From contig OV121094.1 in NCBI GenBank assembly GCA_921293015.1, positions 32,548,054 through 32,612,053 on the forward strand: a DNA stretch of 64,000 nt. Reading direction: 5' to 3'. This DNA is from Phorcus lineatus (lineage: Eukaryota > Mollusca > Gastropoda > Trochida > Trochidae). Shown one piece after another: positions 38,271-50,476 of the stretch. The notes under the pieces were generated by a model that saw nothing but the letters and a program-made list of their open reading frames with translations, did not search any database and was not told where the DNA came from. Position 1 is the stretch's first letter; every line of letters begins with the position of its first letter. The translations under genes and the position numbers were made by a program.

Positions 38271-38639
38271 TTTGTTAGAGCGAACCTTTGTTCAATGATA
38301 AGACAGGATTTATCAGGGGCTTATGGACAATAATTCTATAAGAGAAACTTATAGTTGTATAAAAAGGTTCATGTTACCATTCGTTTACGGTAAACAATAT
38401 AGCCAAAATCACTATATAACGTGATGCTAATGACATTTTAAAAATAACGAAAACAATAAGTAGACTGTCATAAAGAGCTAACTTAAATAATCGATAATTT
38501 TTAAAATATCATAGACTTATTTTTCCAATATTTCAATATCTTGATTGGATACACGTATAAGAGTTTAAAGATAGTCAAAATTATAATATAAATATGAATT
38601 AAAATAGAAAGTCAAATTTTCTCTGTAGTCGAACCTCTT

Positions 38640-38817
38640 ACCCTTGTACTTTTGAAGAGTGAAAAATTGGCGATCGACGTCGAGCGTATTTCAACCAATC
38701 ATCGCAGGGATTTTCCAGTTGTCCGTAACTACTGGTCATCATCACATGGACTTCCGGGTTCGTCGTGTGTAGTTTTGAGGAAATTATTTCCGTGTAGATT
38801 CAGAATCGCATTTTAAA
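38640..38817 (+). promoter_or_regulatory. M6PR promoter region
   Basis: Upstream of the M6PR start is a CCAAT box CAACCAATCA (38692-38701) and an ETS-type ACTTCCGGGT (38750-38759) about 60 bp before the ATG. No TATA box is evident. Typical of a housekeeping gene; the transcription start is not determined. Confidence 0.45.
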
Positions 38818-41800
38818 ATGTTGACTCTAAAGTTGTTTTTTATACATTTGTTACAGTATTCATTGCTGACAGTCTCACTCGTCGCACTAGATAGTCCAGA
38901 CACATGCACGTTTGTTAATGATAATGGTCATGCATACAAAACCGCTTTCCAAAAGTTAAAACCACTCGTTGGTAAAAGGTAATTATCTTTTTATAAATCT
39001 ATGATGTGTACATTTTTTATTTTTTGTATTATTTATGGAATGATAGTGAAATCGTAAAATTAATTCATATTTTTTTCAGTCCAAATATACACATGAAACA
39101 TGTCACAAGAAACTGAGTGCCATCTAGGCATTGACAAATCAAGATAAGCTGTATAATTGTGTATGATATTCTAATTAGGGATGTCACAATGCACAACCCA
39201 TACGATACAATTAGTTTCATGATAGAAGGGTGACAATACTTATCACTATACATATTTTTCATTCCAATTATGGAAGGGACTGTGTTTCCGGTTAAACTGT
39301 TTACAACAAGTAGCCTATCTTACAATAGCAAGTCAAGAAGCATTTATGAGGAACACTATTATCTCAAGTAAAAAAATAGAAATGAATAAACAATATTTGT
39401 TAAATGAAATAAGATAAAACAAATTAGATGTTGTCACATGTATATCTGCATTAAGAAGATATGTTTCCATTGAACAACACCAAGAGCAGTTTTGATTGAC
39501 AAGAGTTTCAAGAAAAATGTATCGATACAATTTTACTGCTGATAAGATACAGTACAAGTAAATAGAATTGATACACTCAGATATTTATCGTGTATCATAT
39601 CGTCAGTAAGAATTTATCGATACATGCATACATTTGTGTATCGTGACACCCTTAAAGAGCCACTCCGTGATTTTCATGACATATCATCTACCTTTGATAC
39701 GAACCTTAATGTCATATGTGGTGATAAAGACATAAAAGACATATAAAAAAACAAATGCTGATTTTCCATGAACATCTAAAAACAGCCTTATAAATGCACA
39801 GAGGTGTAGATATCATGTCCAATATATATGGATATTAGTTATATAACATTACAAACACTATCAACTCCTAACTGCCCTCTTGGCTGTCTTAGATAAGTCT
39901 CCAAATTAACGTTTGACTATTTGACGTTCTAACTTCATATTGTCACTGTAAAAAACAAATAAGCTTTAAAATGTGTCTTTTTGGTAACAGTCGATACTTT
40001 GCTATCAAATGACACCATTGATTAAGTATGGCATATATGACTCCAACAACTCAAAGTGTGGCTCTTAAGAGACAGGATTCTGTTGTCTTTTCCAGGTATT
40101 CCTTAAAAGATCCCATTAAACCTGAGTTCTCATATGAAGTCGGGATATGCACACCTGCTTTCGAGAAGCAAGCAGTGGGAAAAAATGCGGGGGCTGTTCA
40201 AGTATCATTTGATAAAGAAGCCAACAAAAAAAAATATGTCCAACTTGGAGGTTTGGACAAGGCTAAGATTGTGGCAGGAAGTAAGTACATGGGAATTATG
40301 ACATAGTTTTATCTTGATTTACATATAAATAACGAGACCTAATAATGAAAATACATATGATACATGTAAAACAATTTTTTAATTTGTTTGTTTGATTTTG
40401 CACTAGAGAATACACCCTCTTATCTAATATTTAATTACTAGCCAAATATACTGTTTGTTCAAAGTTAATTGAACAGCTTGATAAGTTTCTTGAGGATGTC
40501 ATAATTGAAAAGGTTTTGCCTTAAAAAAATATTAAGAAAATAATTTGGAAAACATTATATGCAAACTACACCTCTTTAGATTTGAGTCTTTTATAAATTT
40601 TGACATTGTCATTATAAGTGGTAAAGTTACAATTACAAGCACATGTCATGAGATATCGTTGCTGTAAATATCATGTCTGTTTTTTAAAGCTGACTGGGTC
40701 TTTCTGGAGTACGGTGAGGGAGCGACATACGGTCATCATTGCGGGAAAGAGCCAAGAAGGGCACTTATCATGATCACATGTGATGGATCCATCTCGGACG
40801 TAAGTAATATTTTTCGTTGCCTGAAACTTATACCTCCTTTCATGAGGTCCCCTTCATAGACTCTTACCCCATTGAGTTACGATCACCTTAGTCAAATGCG
40901 ATTATTTACTTGTTCTTGAAATGCATTTATGCTAGACAACTTATACAAAGAACATTTGGTCACTGTTCATCATAGCATGTTGACATGAGTCTGTTTAGGA
41001 TGGGATGGGGCAGCGCTTAGCGCATTCAAGATCCAGGGTTCAAATCCCGCCAAGGGAAACTTCAACTGCAGTAAGTACCAAAATTACCTCACAAGCCAGT
41101 TCGAGATGGGCCTTATGAAAATAGTCAGTAGACCCAACTGGTATTTGTGCTAATCTTATTGTTAACACTCTTCAACGTTTCTAAGAAGGGCTCGCTGCAT
41201 TTTGAAAGCAGAAGCTCCAATGTCAGTCTAGAATCAAGTAGGTACAGTGGACTGCACTGGAGGTGAGTTGGAGTTAAAGTATTATTGCAGGGAGAAAGCC
41301 AGCAACACTATACATAGTGGCTATGCATTACGTCTGCACTGGAGGTGATTGGCTAGGATTTATAGATAGTGTGGTGGCTAGTCCTAACATGGAACTTTGT
41401 AGCATACACTTCATTGATTTAACTTCTCTGTGCAATAGAAGCCAGGTCTCAATATGAAAAGATTTTATGTTTGTGATGTATAAGATGGAAAAATATAACA
41501 GATTTAGTATAAAAACATAAAGGATACTTTTTTGTCTTCATTTGTATAAATTGAATCTTATATATTTTTACCCATACATCATACATATCAATGTGTATTT
41601 ATTGTAATTTTGCTTAAAAAATTAAGTTATTTTGCAGAAATTACTTTTTACAGAAATCCAGATAATTATGTAGACTCATTGGTATTTCACTCCTCAAAAT
41701 ATAAATACAGGAGTAAAATTAACACGTGAAAAAAAAACTAGGAGTATTTCAAGGTTTATCATTTTCAGATCCTCAAAATTCCAAGTTTGCATCTTGTTTG

Positions 41801-44800
41801 ATGTTAGTCGTTGATTATATTTTCCACACGTAAAAGCTGTAAATAAACGAGAAATTTATCTTTCACGAAATATAAACTTGGTAACCTTTGTTTTCACACA
41901 GGTTGGCATCAAGTTGGCTAATATTCGAGATGTAAAGATCAATGAAAATTTATTTTGACAAATCACGATCACTCCTGCAAACAAATATCAGGGAAAGTTG
42001 TGCATATCCATCACTCATTGATTTCATTTTGAATGCGTATATATATATGAATTCCCCGTGCGTATTTTACGCAGATACGCATCTTATCTGGAGCCCTGAA
42101 TAATAAATGAAAAACAGCCATATGAATGTTAGAAAGTCGAAATTATGTCTCCAATATACATGTGCATTACCGGTAGTTAAATGACGCACTAAACACTACC
42201 TATGACTAGTGAGTCATTGGAGCGCGCCATTGTCCGGTTTTCGATCACAATTTACCTGTCACTATTCTGAACTAATGAGAACTGACATACTGATTTTCAG
42301 ATAGAACCACTACTTTTTGATAAAATAACACCATTTATGAAGTTTGACATATTTGACACCAACGACATGCTCTGTGGCCCTTCAAGAGTGTATTTGGATA
42401 TGAATTTTATCTTTTTAAGACATAGTCATACATATCATATTGTGAAATGTCTGTATTGTCAAACCACAGTCTGAATATAATCGATTGTGCTCCAACATGT
42501 CCAAGGTTTGTATGTTTCAAAATATTGCTTTATCAAGATACAAACTCGTTCTGTCTGGGGTCTTCCTCTACACGATCCGACCACAGCCACACGTAGCGCA
42601 CATTTCGACGTTAACTCAGATATCCAATCACAATGCCTCCAGCAAAGGCATACAGTATCAATAGCTTGTGCCAAATAACTCAAGTGAATCATTCTTTATT
42701 TGATCACCACCAACTTTCTTTAAACAGGATGTTTTGATTGGTCTGCTATTGACTAGATTTTGTCGGGTGTCAGAATATGTGCTTTCCATAGCTGCATTCA
42801 GACCGCTGAAAGAGGAAAGCCCTAAACAGAACAACCTAATTCTCGCTAAAGTCAAAACTTTGAAACTTTTATTCCTCGAAACACCTTGGTCGATTTTTAT
42901 CAAACTGCGTTACACCACTAATTAGCACCAACATGAAATTCCTATGCTTGATGTTCTACAATATCATGTTTATGAAACTGTATTCTATTTCCAGTTAAAT
43001 GCAGAGATGCTTCTAATAGAAGAGAACCGAAACATGTCAGCCGGATGTTACTACTTGTTTGAGCTGAGTCACAAGGCCATATGCCCGGTTTCAACCTCAG
43101 GCAATCTTAGCCTTGGCTCCATATTCATCATTGTGTGAGTGAATACTCCATATACACTAGGGCTTTCACGATACACAACCTTGCTGATCTGATTTGTATC
43201 ACGATATTAGGGTGATGATATGATACATATCGTGATACATTTTTTTCGTTCAAATTGCCGAAGAGACTGTGTTTACAGGTTAGATTGTTGACAACAATTA
43301 ACTTGAAATAACAAGTCAAGAAAACTTTGATCTTGAATACAGAAATGAAATAAATAAACATTGTTTGTTAAATGAAATGAGATTATTCAAATGGGATATT
43401 GTCTACATCAAAAAGATAAAAGTCTCTAATGAACAAAACCAAGCAAAGTTTTAATCAAGAAGTGATTGATAATGCAACATAAATGTATCGATACAGTTCA
43501 TGTAAAAAGAATCGTTACAGTCAGACAGGTATTGTGTATCGTATTGACAGTAAAAATGTATAGATACATTTGTGTATTGTGACATCCTAAATACTTATCC
43601 ACCACTCTTCAAACTCTTGTGTGATATCACATAACTACACATATTTTCCTAGCCACAAGAATGCCTTTTGCATGGGTTATGAAGCGCTAAGCAGAGCTGG
43701 ACAAAATGAACCAATGAAATTGTCCCAATTGATTCAGTGAGAGGAATTTTCAATTGGAGGTGGTGGGGAAGTTCTCCAGCTCACCTATTGAAAAAGGTGA
43801 AAAGGGGTTTTCCATCACCTGATTTGACATTTATCTATTCAAAGTTTCAAGGGGGGTTGGGTGGGGGGGATGGGAAAGGGGGGGAGGTTAGTATTCAAGC
43901 CCCAACCCATCTGAAACGGTTCGCACTCCAGTAGTTAAACCGCTGCACCACATATCAAAGTGGAATTTCAGTTCATACCAAAAACCTATTTTATGTAATC
44001 AACATTATTGAACTTGATTTTCTGTTCAATAATTTTCAGTTATACATTCATCATATTTAAATTCCAATTCTGTACCGACCCGTAAATGTATCAAAACGAG
44101 GCTTCTGTGCCACATTACTCAACCGAAGCTCAAGTGTACCGTTTAGCCCTTACCTCCCCAAACCAACCTCACAGCAAACATTTATCTTATATTGGATGGG
44201 AACAATGTCCACTAATTGATCTCACTGTGTTTCAGACTCATCAGTGTAATTGCAGTGTATATCTTCTTCGGGTTCCTGTACCAGCGCTATGTCCTTGGAG
44301 CTAAGGGCATGGAACAGATACCAAACTACGGCTTCTGGCAAGACTTTGGCAACCTACAGGCTGTGAGTCCAATGTTGTATTTGGAGTTTAACCCTTGTCT
44401 GTTCAAATTCTCAAGGAAAGCCTTTATTTAGCAAATAGCTATGTATGTTTTTTGTGTTTTAACTTTGGCTACTGTAGGTTTTGAGTCGTGAAACTATAGC
44501 GACCATTGGGTGTGATTTGAATGTTGTCTATGTTTAACTCTTATCTTGCTGGTGCTAGAATATTCCAGAATAGACTTTTGTTGAGTGGTAACTCATAGTT
44601 TCTGGTGAAACTTGAGCGACTATAGGGTGTGAGTGGAACGGTTAATTTTGAGTTTAACCCTTATCTTGTTGGCGCTAGAATATTCCAGAATAGACTTTAG
44701 TCGAGTGGTTACTCAGTTTCTGGTGAAACTTGAGCGACTATAGGGTGTGAGTGGAATGGTTAATTTTGAGTTTAACCCTTTACTTGCCTGTGCTAGAATA

Positions 44801-46159
44801 GATTGAGATTAGATTTATGTCTGGTGGTATCTCTTGATTTCTGGTGAAACTTGAGTGACCATAGGGTGTGAGTGGAATGGTTAAATTTGAGTTTAACCCT
44901 TTACTTGCCTGTGCTAGAATAGATTTAGATTAGAATTATGTCTGGTGGTATCTCATGATTTCTGGTGAAACTTTAGCGAACATAGGGTGTGAGTGGAATG
45001 GTTAATTTTGAGTTTAACCCTTTACTTGCCTGTGCTAGAATAGATTTAGATAAGATTTATGTCTGATGGTAACTCATGATTTCTGGTGAAACTTTAGCGA
45101 CCAGAGGGTGTGAGTAGAATGGTTTATGTTAAGGTTAACCCTTTGCCTATAGGATCCAGAACATCTAGGTATAACTTTTTTTCAGCCATTTGTCATTCCC
45201 AGATTGTCTTCTTTGTAGGCCAGCTTTTGTAAATTTAATAGCCGAATCATCCAATGAAAAGGATAATTGTTCATCTATTCACGAGGACATTTTCATGAGG
45301 ATTTGTTTCCACATGACCACTGTTTCAATTTGGCCATATTTTTTTGTTTTCTTGATTGTTCCTTGTGAAAGTTTGTAATGCAGATATCATATTAGAACTT
45401 TCTATTCAAACGAAAATGTGTGATGATTATAACTGACTTTTCTCTGCTTTGAAATATGAGAGAATAAAGGGTAAACAAATCGTCTTGATATTAACGTAGA
45501 CCGACTGATTATTTGTAAGAAATGTTTTGATTGGAAGATTTACTTTGATTTCAACCAATCAGAATGATCTTTAGCCGGCACAAGAATTTTTAGAGGTTTG
45601 ACATTGTTTGACATATTGACACTTTGTATATATGTATTTCATGATGCTCTATGTAGTTTTTTGTATAGAAATAATGTGGACAACCTCTGGTGAAAAGAAA
45701 TCCTTCCGACATCCTAAACTCCTATCAGAACAGAAATCACTGTTGTCTAGCTCAAGAAAACACTAGAATTGTATTAGGATATATTTAATTAAGTTTAGAA
45801 CTCACTGAGGGAGTGGAATAATTCTGAAATCCACCCCTCCGCCCCTTAAAATGGGTTATCCCTATGGGTGACCCTCCAAATTTCAATATACCCCTCCCCC
45901 CCTCATTCAAAATTCGTGGATCCGACACTGATAAATGTATGGTAATAACATATATGACAAACTTTTTGATCAAGCACCTTGATGAATTTAGCACAATATG
46001 AGTACAGTCATGAACATTTTGTCTCTTTTATGTTCACAGGATGGTTGCAACTTCGTGTGTCGCTCTGGCAATCCGAGGGGCCCAAGATCATACAAAGGTG
46101 TTGGGGATGATCAGCTTGATGATGTGAACGAAACAGACGACCATTTGCTCCCAATGTAG
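38818..46159 (+). CDS. M6PR: Cation-dependent mannose-6-phosphate receptor
   Basis: Exons 38818-38978, 40096-40280, 40690-40799, 42995-43134, 44236-44362, 46040-46159; phases join to 280 residues (human 277). Family role: carries mannose-6-phosphate-tagged lysosomal enzymes from trans-Golgi to endosomes. Seen: a signal peptide (about 1-24), a lumenal domain with six cysteines (30, 72, 133, 146, 170, 182) matching the family's three disulfides, one membrane span (about 192-214) and a cytosolic tail. The four essential sugar-binding residues are present as Q89, R138, E162 and Y172 (bovine Q66, R111, E133, Y143). The tail keeps the FW aromatic pair (GFWQD), two palmitoylation-type cysteines (C244, C248) and the acidic dileucine DDHLL just before the end, the GGA/AP-1 sorting signal. 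Odd: the Mn2+ ligand Asp103 is replaced by Gly130. Confidence 0.95.
39176..39651. mobile_element. MITE family B in M6PR intron 1
   Basis: Begins TTAGGGATGTCACAATGCAC and ends TGTGTATCGTGACACCCTTA, imperfect inverted ends, with GTATCGATAC-like internal palindromes and no ORF. A second copy is at 43158-43592. The ends resemble hAT-type termini (TAGGGNTGTCACGATAC), which is inference. Confidence 0.7.
39652..40069. mobile_element. MITE family A in M6PR intron 1
   Basis: Begins TTAAAGAGCCACTCCGTGA, directly abutting the family B copy, and ends AGTGTGGCTCTTAAG. The body is homologous to 34586-35063 in reverse orientation. Its right end is 26 nt from the M6PR exon 2 acceptor. Confidence 0.8.
41005..41065 (+). 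other. tRNA-like fragment in M6PR intron 3
   Basis: GGGTTCAAATCCCGCC is a good Pol III B-box/T-arm, preceded by CAGCGCTTAGCGC as a D-arm-like block. A full cloverleaf is not supported. Probably a tRNA-derived SINE or a tRNA pseudogene. Confidence 0.35.
41260..41332 (+). mobile_element. SINE-like repeat, internally deleted fragment in M6PR intron 3
   Basis: Starts GAGGTGAGTTGGAGTTAA, then jumps to ATTATTGCAGGGAGAAAGCC and GTGGCTATGCATTACG. Most of the head and the whole tail of the family are absent. Confidence 0.6.
42221..42390. mobile_element. MITE family A-related fragment in M6PR intron 3
   Basis: Contains GCGCGCCATTGTCCGGTTTTC, the reverse of the core in the 34586 copy, and AACACCATTTATGAAGTTTGA, ending near TGGCCCTTCAAGAG, a diverged terminal repeat. 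Confidence 0.55.
43158..43592. mobile_element. MITE family B in M6PR intron 4
   Basis: Begins CTAGGGCTTTCACGATACAC and ends TTTGTGTATTGTGACATCCT, with internal ATATCGTGATACAT palindromic words. Homologous to 39176-39651. No ORF. Confidence 0.7.
44454..45160 (+). repeat. 117-121-bp tandem repeat in M6PR intron 5 resembling its donor region
   Basis: About six units, each with TGGTGAAACTT, AGGGTGTGAGTGG and TTTGAGTTTAACCC in order. GTGAGT words fall at 44629, 44747, 44868, 44989 and 45110. The last 35 bp of exon 5 and the first 38 bp of the intron (44328-44400) read as a diverged unit: GACTTTGGCAACCTACAGG, GTGAGT at 44363, then GAGTTTAACCC. A first weak unit is at 44464-44550 with GTGATT in place of GTGAGT. 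Confidence 0.85.
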
Positions 46160-48190
46160 TGCCAGAGTTGTGCTGTCTAAAGTTTTCACTAGTTTTCCTC
46201 AAATGTAGAGTCTGTTGTGCTCAGAAAATTGCTAAAGAATTTAACTCTCATCTCCTTTATCTTTTTTTAATGAGATGGAACTTTGCAAACTTTGGAATCA
46301 TGTTTGTATACAGCCTCATTTATTCTTTAACTCAAAAATAATTTATTATCATTATTAGTTAAGGTTTGTAAAACAGGTCCTTAAATATTTACTTTTGATT
46401 TGTAAATGTTATTATTCACCTACTTCCTATTTATTATCAAAATTATGTTTACCAAATGTTATAAGATTATTGCATTTAGACAAGGTTTTAGAGAGATGAA
46501 AAAGAGCTGCAGTCAAAGCCAGTGTTGACCTTTACTCAGAAACATAGTTATCATTGTTAATCACTTAGATTCTACTTTTTAGAGAGATGAAAAAGAGCTA
46601 GTGGCAGACCTTTACTCAGAAACATAGATATCTTTATTAATGATGTAGATGATATAAGTAGAATACTTACGTCTCCTTGAATCACGTCACTTTCACAAAA
46701 TGAGATTTGTATATCATTAACTTGAGCATAGCATTGACATTAGAGTATATATATAATTTATACATCTTACAAATCCTTCATCATGTTCATGATTTACATT
46801 CCAAGGTATTGAGGATAGTTAATTGAATTTGTCAAATACCAGGTTACTTCAGGGGGTCATGGTTAAAATTGATATTTCACTCGTGACTGCGTCACTTGTG
46901 AAACATCGACTTTACATAATGAGATGAAATAAACCTGGTATTTGACAAACTCCATTTAGTATTCAATTGATTACATAAATTTTAACAATAACGTGTCATT
47001 TAAAAAGGTTTCAAAGTAGCAAAGTAAATATTGTTTTCAAATTGTAAAGTAGTTCCTGCCATGGCCAATGCATCTTCCCCCTCATGGCTTTAAATTGCAC
47101 CTATCTCTATCACTGGCTAATTCAAACCTTGCTGCCAACCACTCAATAGTCAAATTTTGAGTGCAGCGCGAAGAGGGCGAAAAGTTACAATTCTCATATG
47201 ATTTTTCATTGGACTATTGAGATGCGTTGCAACAGCCTGGTCGACTTACATTCTTGTTATGATTAGCTTTGCTCTGTAGTCTTTTCAGTGAAAATTTTTC
47301 AAACAGCAAAAGAAGGCCCAATTAAAACGAAATATTTCCTCAAAAAGATCAAAAATTAAAAGAAACATCAAAAGCGGTTATAGAATTTCCAAAAGAACAC
47401 TCTCATGTGTTTTCATGTTTGTAATAGTTTGAAACCACAAAAGAGTGCTCCGTTGATGGCTTTCTATGGTGGATTCCCTAAAGAACTTGATTTTTGTGGA
47501 TGTTTAAAGTTTGAGCAAAATAAAAACCTTATGTATTTGCTTTGTTTTGCAAATTAATGCCTTAGAATGAAGTGAAAATGTTTTGTTTGAAAGAGATTAT
47601 TTCACCTTTGGGGATCTTTTTCCCATTTTGCTGGTGTACATATACAGATTCTTTTACTAATAGATTTTGTATGTAAATCCATATTTATTTGTTTTTGCGT
47701 GCTATAAAAGCTTAGTTGAATTTATTTGTGTTGATAAGTTATCAATAATATCACTTTAATATGAAGTGTGTTATGTAATATGTATTTTTAAACAATAATT
47801 TCAAAATTCAAATTTTATATTTCAGTTTTCCTGTTTTATGATTCAATTGCATTTAAACTTTCATTCAATCATTGATAAATTTTGTCTGTTGTTGTTTTAC
47901 AATCTTGATCCTTTCACGTGTGAATAGAAACGTATGAATGCCCGACTGTTTTGCATAATGAACAAAGTTATTTGTTAATAATTTGTTGATAATTGGGAAG
48001 GTTTGTGGTCTTGTTTTCAAATTCATGTTTGTTGTTGTTCAGGGTGTAAAGGAATATCAAGTCAACGTTCGTGTTGAAGAATTTCAACATTGATTGGAAA
48101 TATTGGTTAACATTGGGTAATTTTTATGTATATGCAGAGGTAAAAAGTATGACTGTCTTTTTTTAAATAAATAAATTACTGTTTTTCCTG
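46160..48190 (+). other. M6PR 3' untranslated region (likely), polyA signals at its end
   Basis: After the stop codon there is about 2 kb without coding. Overlapping AATAAA signals at 48166-48175 are the best polyadenylation candidates; long 3' UTRs are usual for this gene. A small inverted repeat lies inside (46828-46949). Confidence 0.35.
46828..46949. repeat. 122-bp inverted repeat with inner palindrome
   Basis: TTTGTCAAATACCAGGTT (46828-46845) is exactly inverted at 46932-46949. The centre TTTCACTCGTGACTG...GTCACTTGTGAAA is itself a palindrome (46875-46903). Likely a short foldback or MITE in the M6PR 3' region. Confidence 0.75.
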
Positions 48191-50110
48191 CACATCGTTG
48201 TTCATGATAATCACCTTTCTCTCGTATACAAGTTTTTTTGGTGTGAGGTTATGACAAATTCTAACATTCTCAGTTACCAAGAGTTCAGACTTCGACATCA
48301 TATCTGTGTAGAGAACCTAAATCCAAAACCCAAGGTAACAGAAGGTGAAAGTCCTAAGGTGGGATTCCATGTGTACGTGATGGTGCGCAAGGCGTGTTAC
48401 GTTAAACATTTTGCGTAAGGTGTGACTCATATTGACAGTGTTCATGTGAACTTGAGATTTGAGTCCGAAATAAAAGTGCAAGGCATATTCTACCTTGTAT
48501 TGAAAACCATGTGATCTGCAGATTGGAAAACCCTGGGGAATCCCCACTTTTTGACTTTATAAACATGTATTGCAAATTAGTAAACCTTTGTAAGTGTTCT
48601 GGAGATACGTTATCGTTAAGTTCTATCTTAGTGCTAAGAGGTAAATACACATTACAAACACATGGATTCCCTATCTTATCATTGATGATATCATTCTGTA
48701 TATTCAAGTTGAATAGTGTTTTTCATCAAATGACGAGACCAAGAAATAAGAATAAAACTTTTATATTTATAAGATTATATACCGTTTTGAAAATATGAAA
48801 TGAAAAAATAGAAATGAACTTAAATGTTTTGAGATGTTGAATTGGTTCATTATTTGATGGAAGGCACAATTTTTAATTTCAATTAATATTTAAGTTTTGT
48901 GTTGAATCAATACAGGAAAAAAAAGGAACTGGACAAGTCATTGAGTCTGTTTATTTGTGGGAAGAATAAACGTTATCCTTTGTAGCTTGACTTGTTTTTT
49001 TATTACATTCCTCAAAATAATGAGGGTAGTGTTTGTAAAAATTCATATCCAAATCTGATTATCAATACAAACCTTTGAAATGAAATATACTGAACACCAA
49101 AAGATACTCTAGTAGGGAGATGGTTTATTTTGTCAAATTGACAGTTTTCTGCCCTTTATTCTGGTAAGGGTATTTTGAAACTAAAATAGCTGTCCACTTC
49201 AACAATCATTTCCAAAAGTAATTGAAGATTTTGTGTTTTACTTGGTTTTCTGAACTTCACTATTAAACGATTTTCAAATTTCCAATATCATACTCAAATT
49301 GTGCTCTACAAAGGCATCAATATGGCCCCTGAGCAGTCTCCCACCACAAAGGCTATTACAATCATTTCTTCCCGTGTTAATCTCTGTTGTAGGTGGCCCA
49401 TATTTTGCAATTGACAGTTGACAGCTCTGATCCTGTCCTTATTTTCGTCCAATCAAAAAGCGTGTAACATCTCAGACTGACTGCTGTCTTTTGAAAGAAA
49501 TAAGTGTGACTGCACCACTAATTTTGATTGTAGCCAATCAGGATCTAGTATTTCTAGCTCAGAAACTGGTATTCTTGCAACAGAGGTTCCTGGGAAGAAA
49601 TGACTTGTGGTATTATCTGTGAGGAAAGAATTGCTTCTGAAATGTGTGTCATGCCTCTTATCTTATTACTTAACCAGGCAAAAGGGTTGTTGAATGAAAT
49701 TCCATAATCACCAACAAGAGGACCCCTGCTACAAGCAACAAAAGCTATTCATCAATTCTACCATAAAAGTGCTGGATACTCGATTCTGATTGGCTGTTTT
49801 CTCTGATTCACAGGGTATCAATTCACGATTGAAGTCGCTTTGTTTACCCGAAATCTGTTTTCAATGTATTAATACATACATTGACTTCCAGCTATCCGAC
49901 TGGTAACTTCAGAGTCAATATTCCGCTTGCAAGTGGGATTAATCTCTTTCCAAAAGGAATTAATCGTGTTCGTGTGTTTACACGGAGGAAGCAAATTGTT
50001 TTAATTGTATGTCATATTTTTTACAAAATAAGAAGTTTAAGTGAAAAATCATCGTAAACTAAGCTTTCCGCTACTGGGCATGCAACATCATTCCTTCGAA
50101 TGCGGCAACA
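48191..50110. other. Intergenic, nothing recognised
   Basis: Lies between the convergent M6PR and NDUFB5 genes. Several open frames near 48.3-48.8 kb show no family similarity or splice structure. CCAAT-type words occur near 49536 and 49790 without other promoter support. Confidence 0.4.
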
Positions 50111-50116
50111 AAACAA

Positions 50117-50167
50117 TGACGTCATTTTGCGAGCACTTCTGACGTCATAAACCCTATTACGACGTCA
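50117..50167. promoter_or_regulatory. Cluster of CRE sites
   Basis: TGACGTCA at 50117-50124 and 50140-50147 and CGACGTCA at 50160-50167, three within 51 bp. Resembles the cluster at 57992-58045; both precede a long hairpin. Confidence 0.4.
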
Positions 50168-50476
50168 TAATGGTCTACTGTTAGAGTCATCTATTAGCGT
50201 CATAGGGGTGTTGCGGTCTTTGTTTGCTATCAAAACAAGAAAAAAGACTTTTTAAACAATTTGATCTTTACATTTGTACTACATACTATGACAAAATCAT
50301 TTCGCGAACACGCTTTAATAGGTTTAACTTTGTTAACGGTTTAATTTAAGTTCAATACTAAGACGCAAAATCCCCGATGCAGAAGAGTTCATGTTCTGTC
50401 TCCGGAATTCGGAACATTTTACACTGTGCATTTCGCTATGAAAAAGAGTTCAGCATTAAAATCGTCATAGTAGAAT

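Noticed and set aside
40028..40306. 92-codon frame starting [14 protein letters not shown] as a separate gene
   Set aside because: Its first 23 codons are MITE terminal sequence and the acceptor region; only the part from 40096 is coding, as M6PR exon 2.
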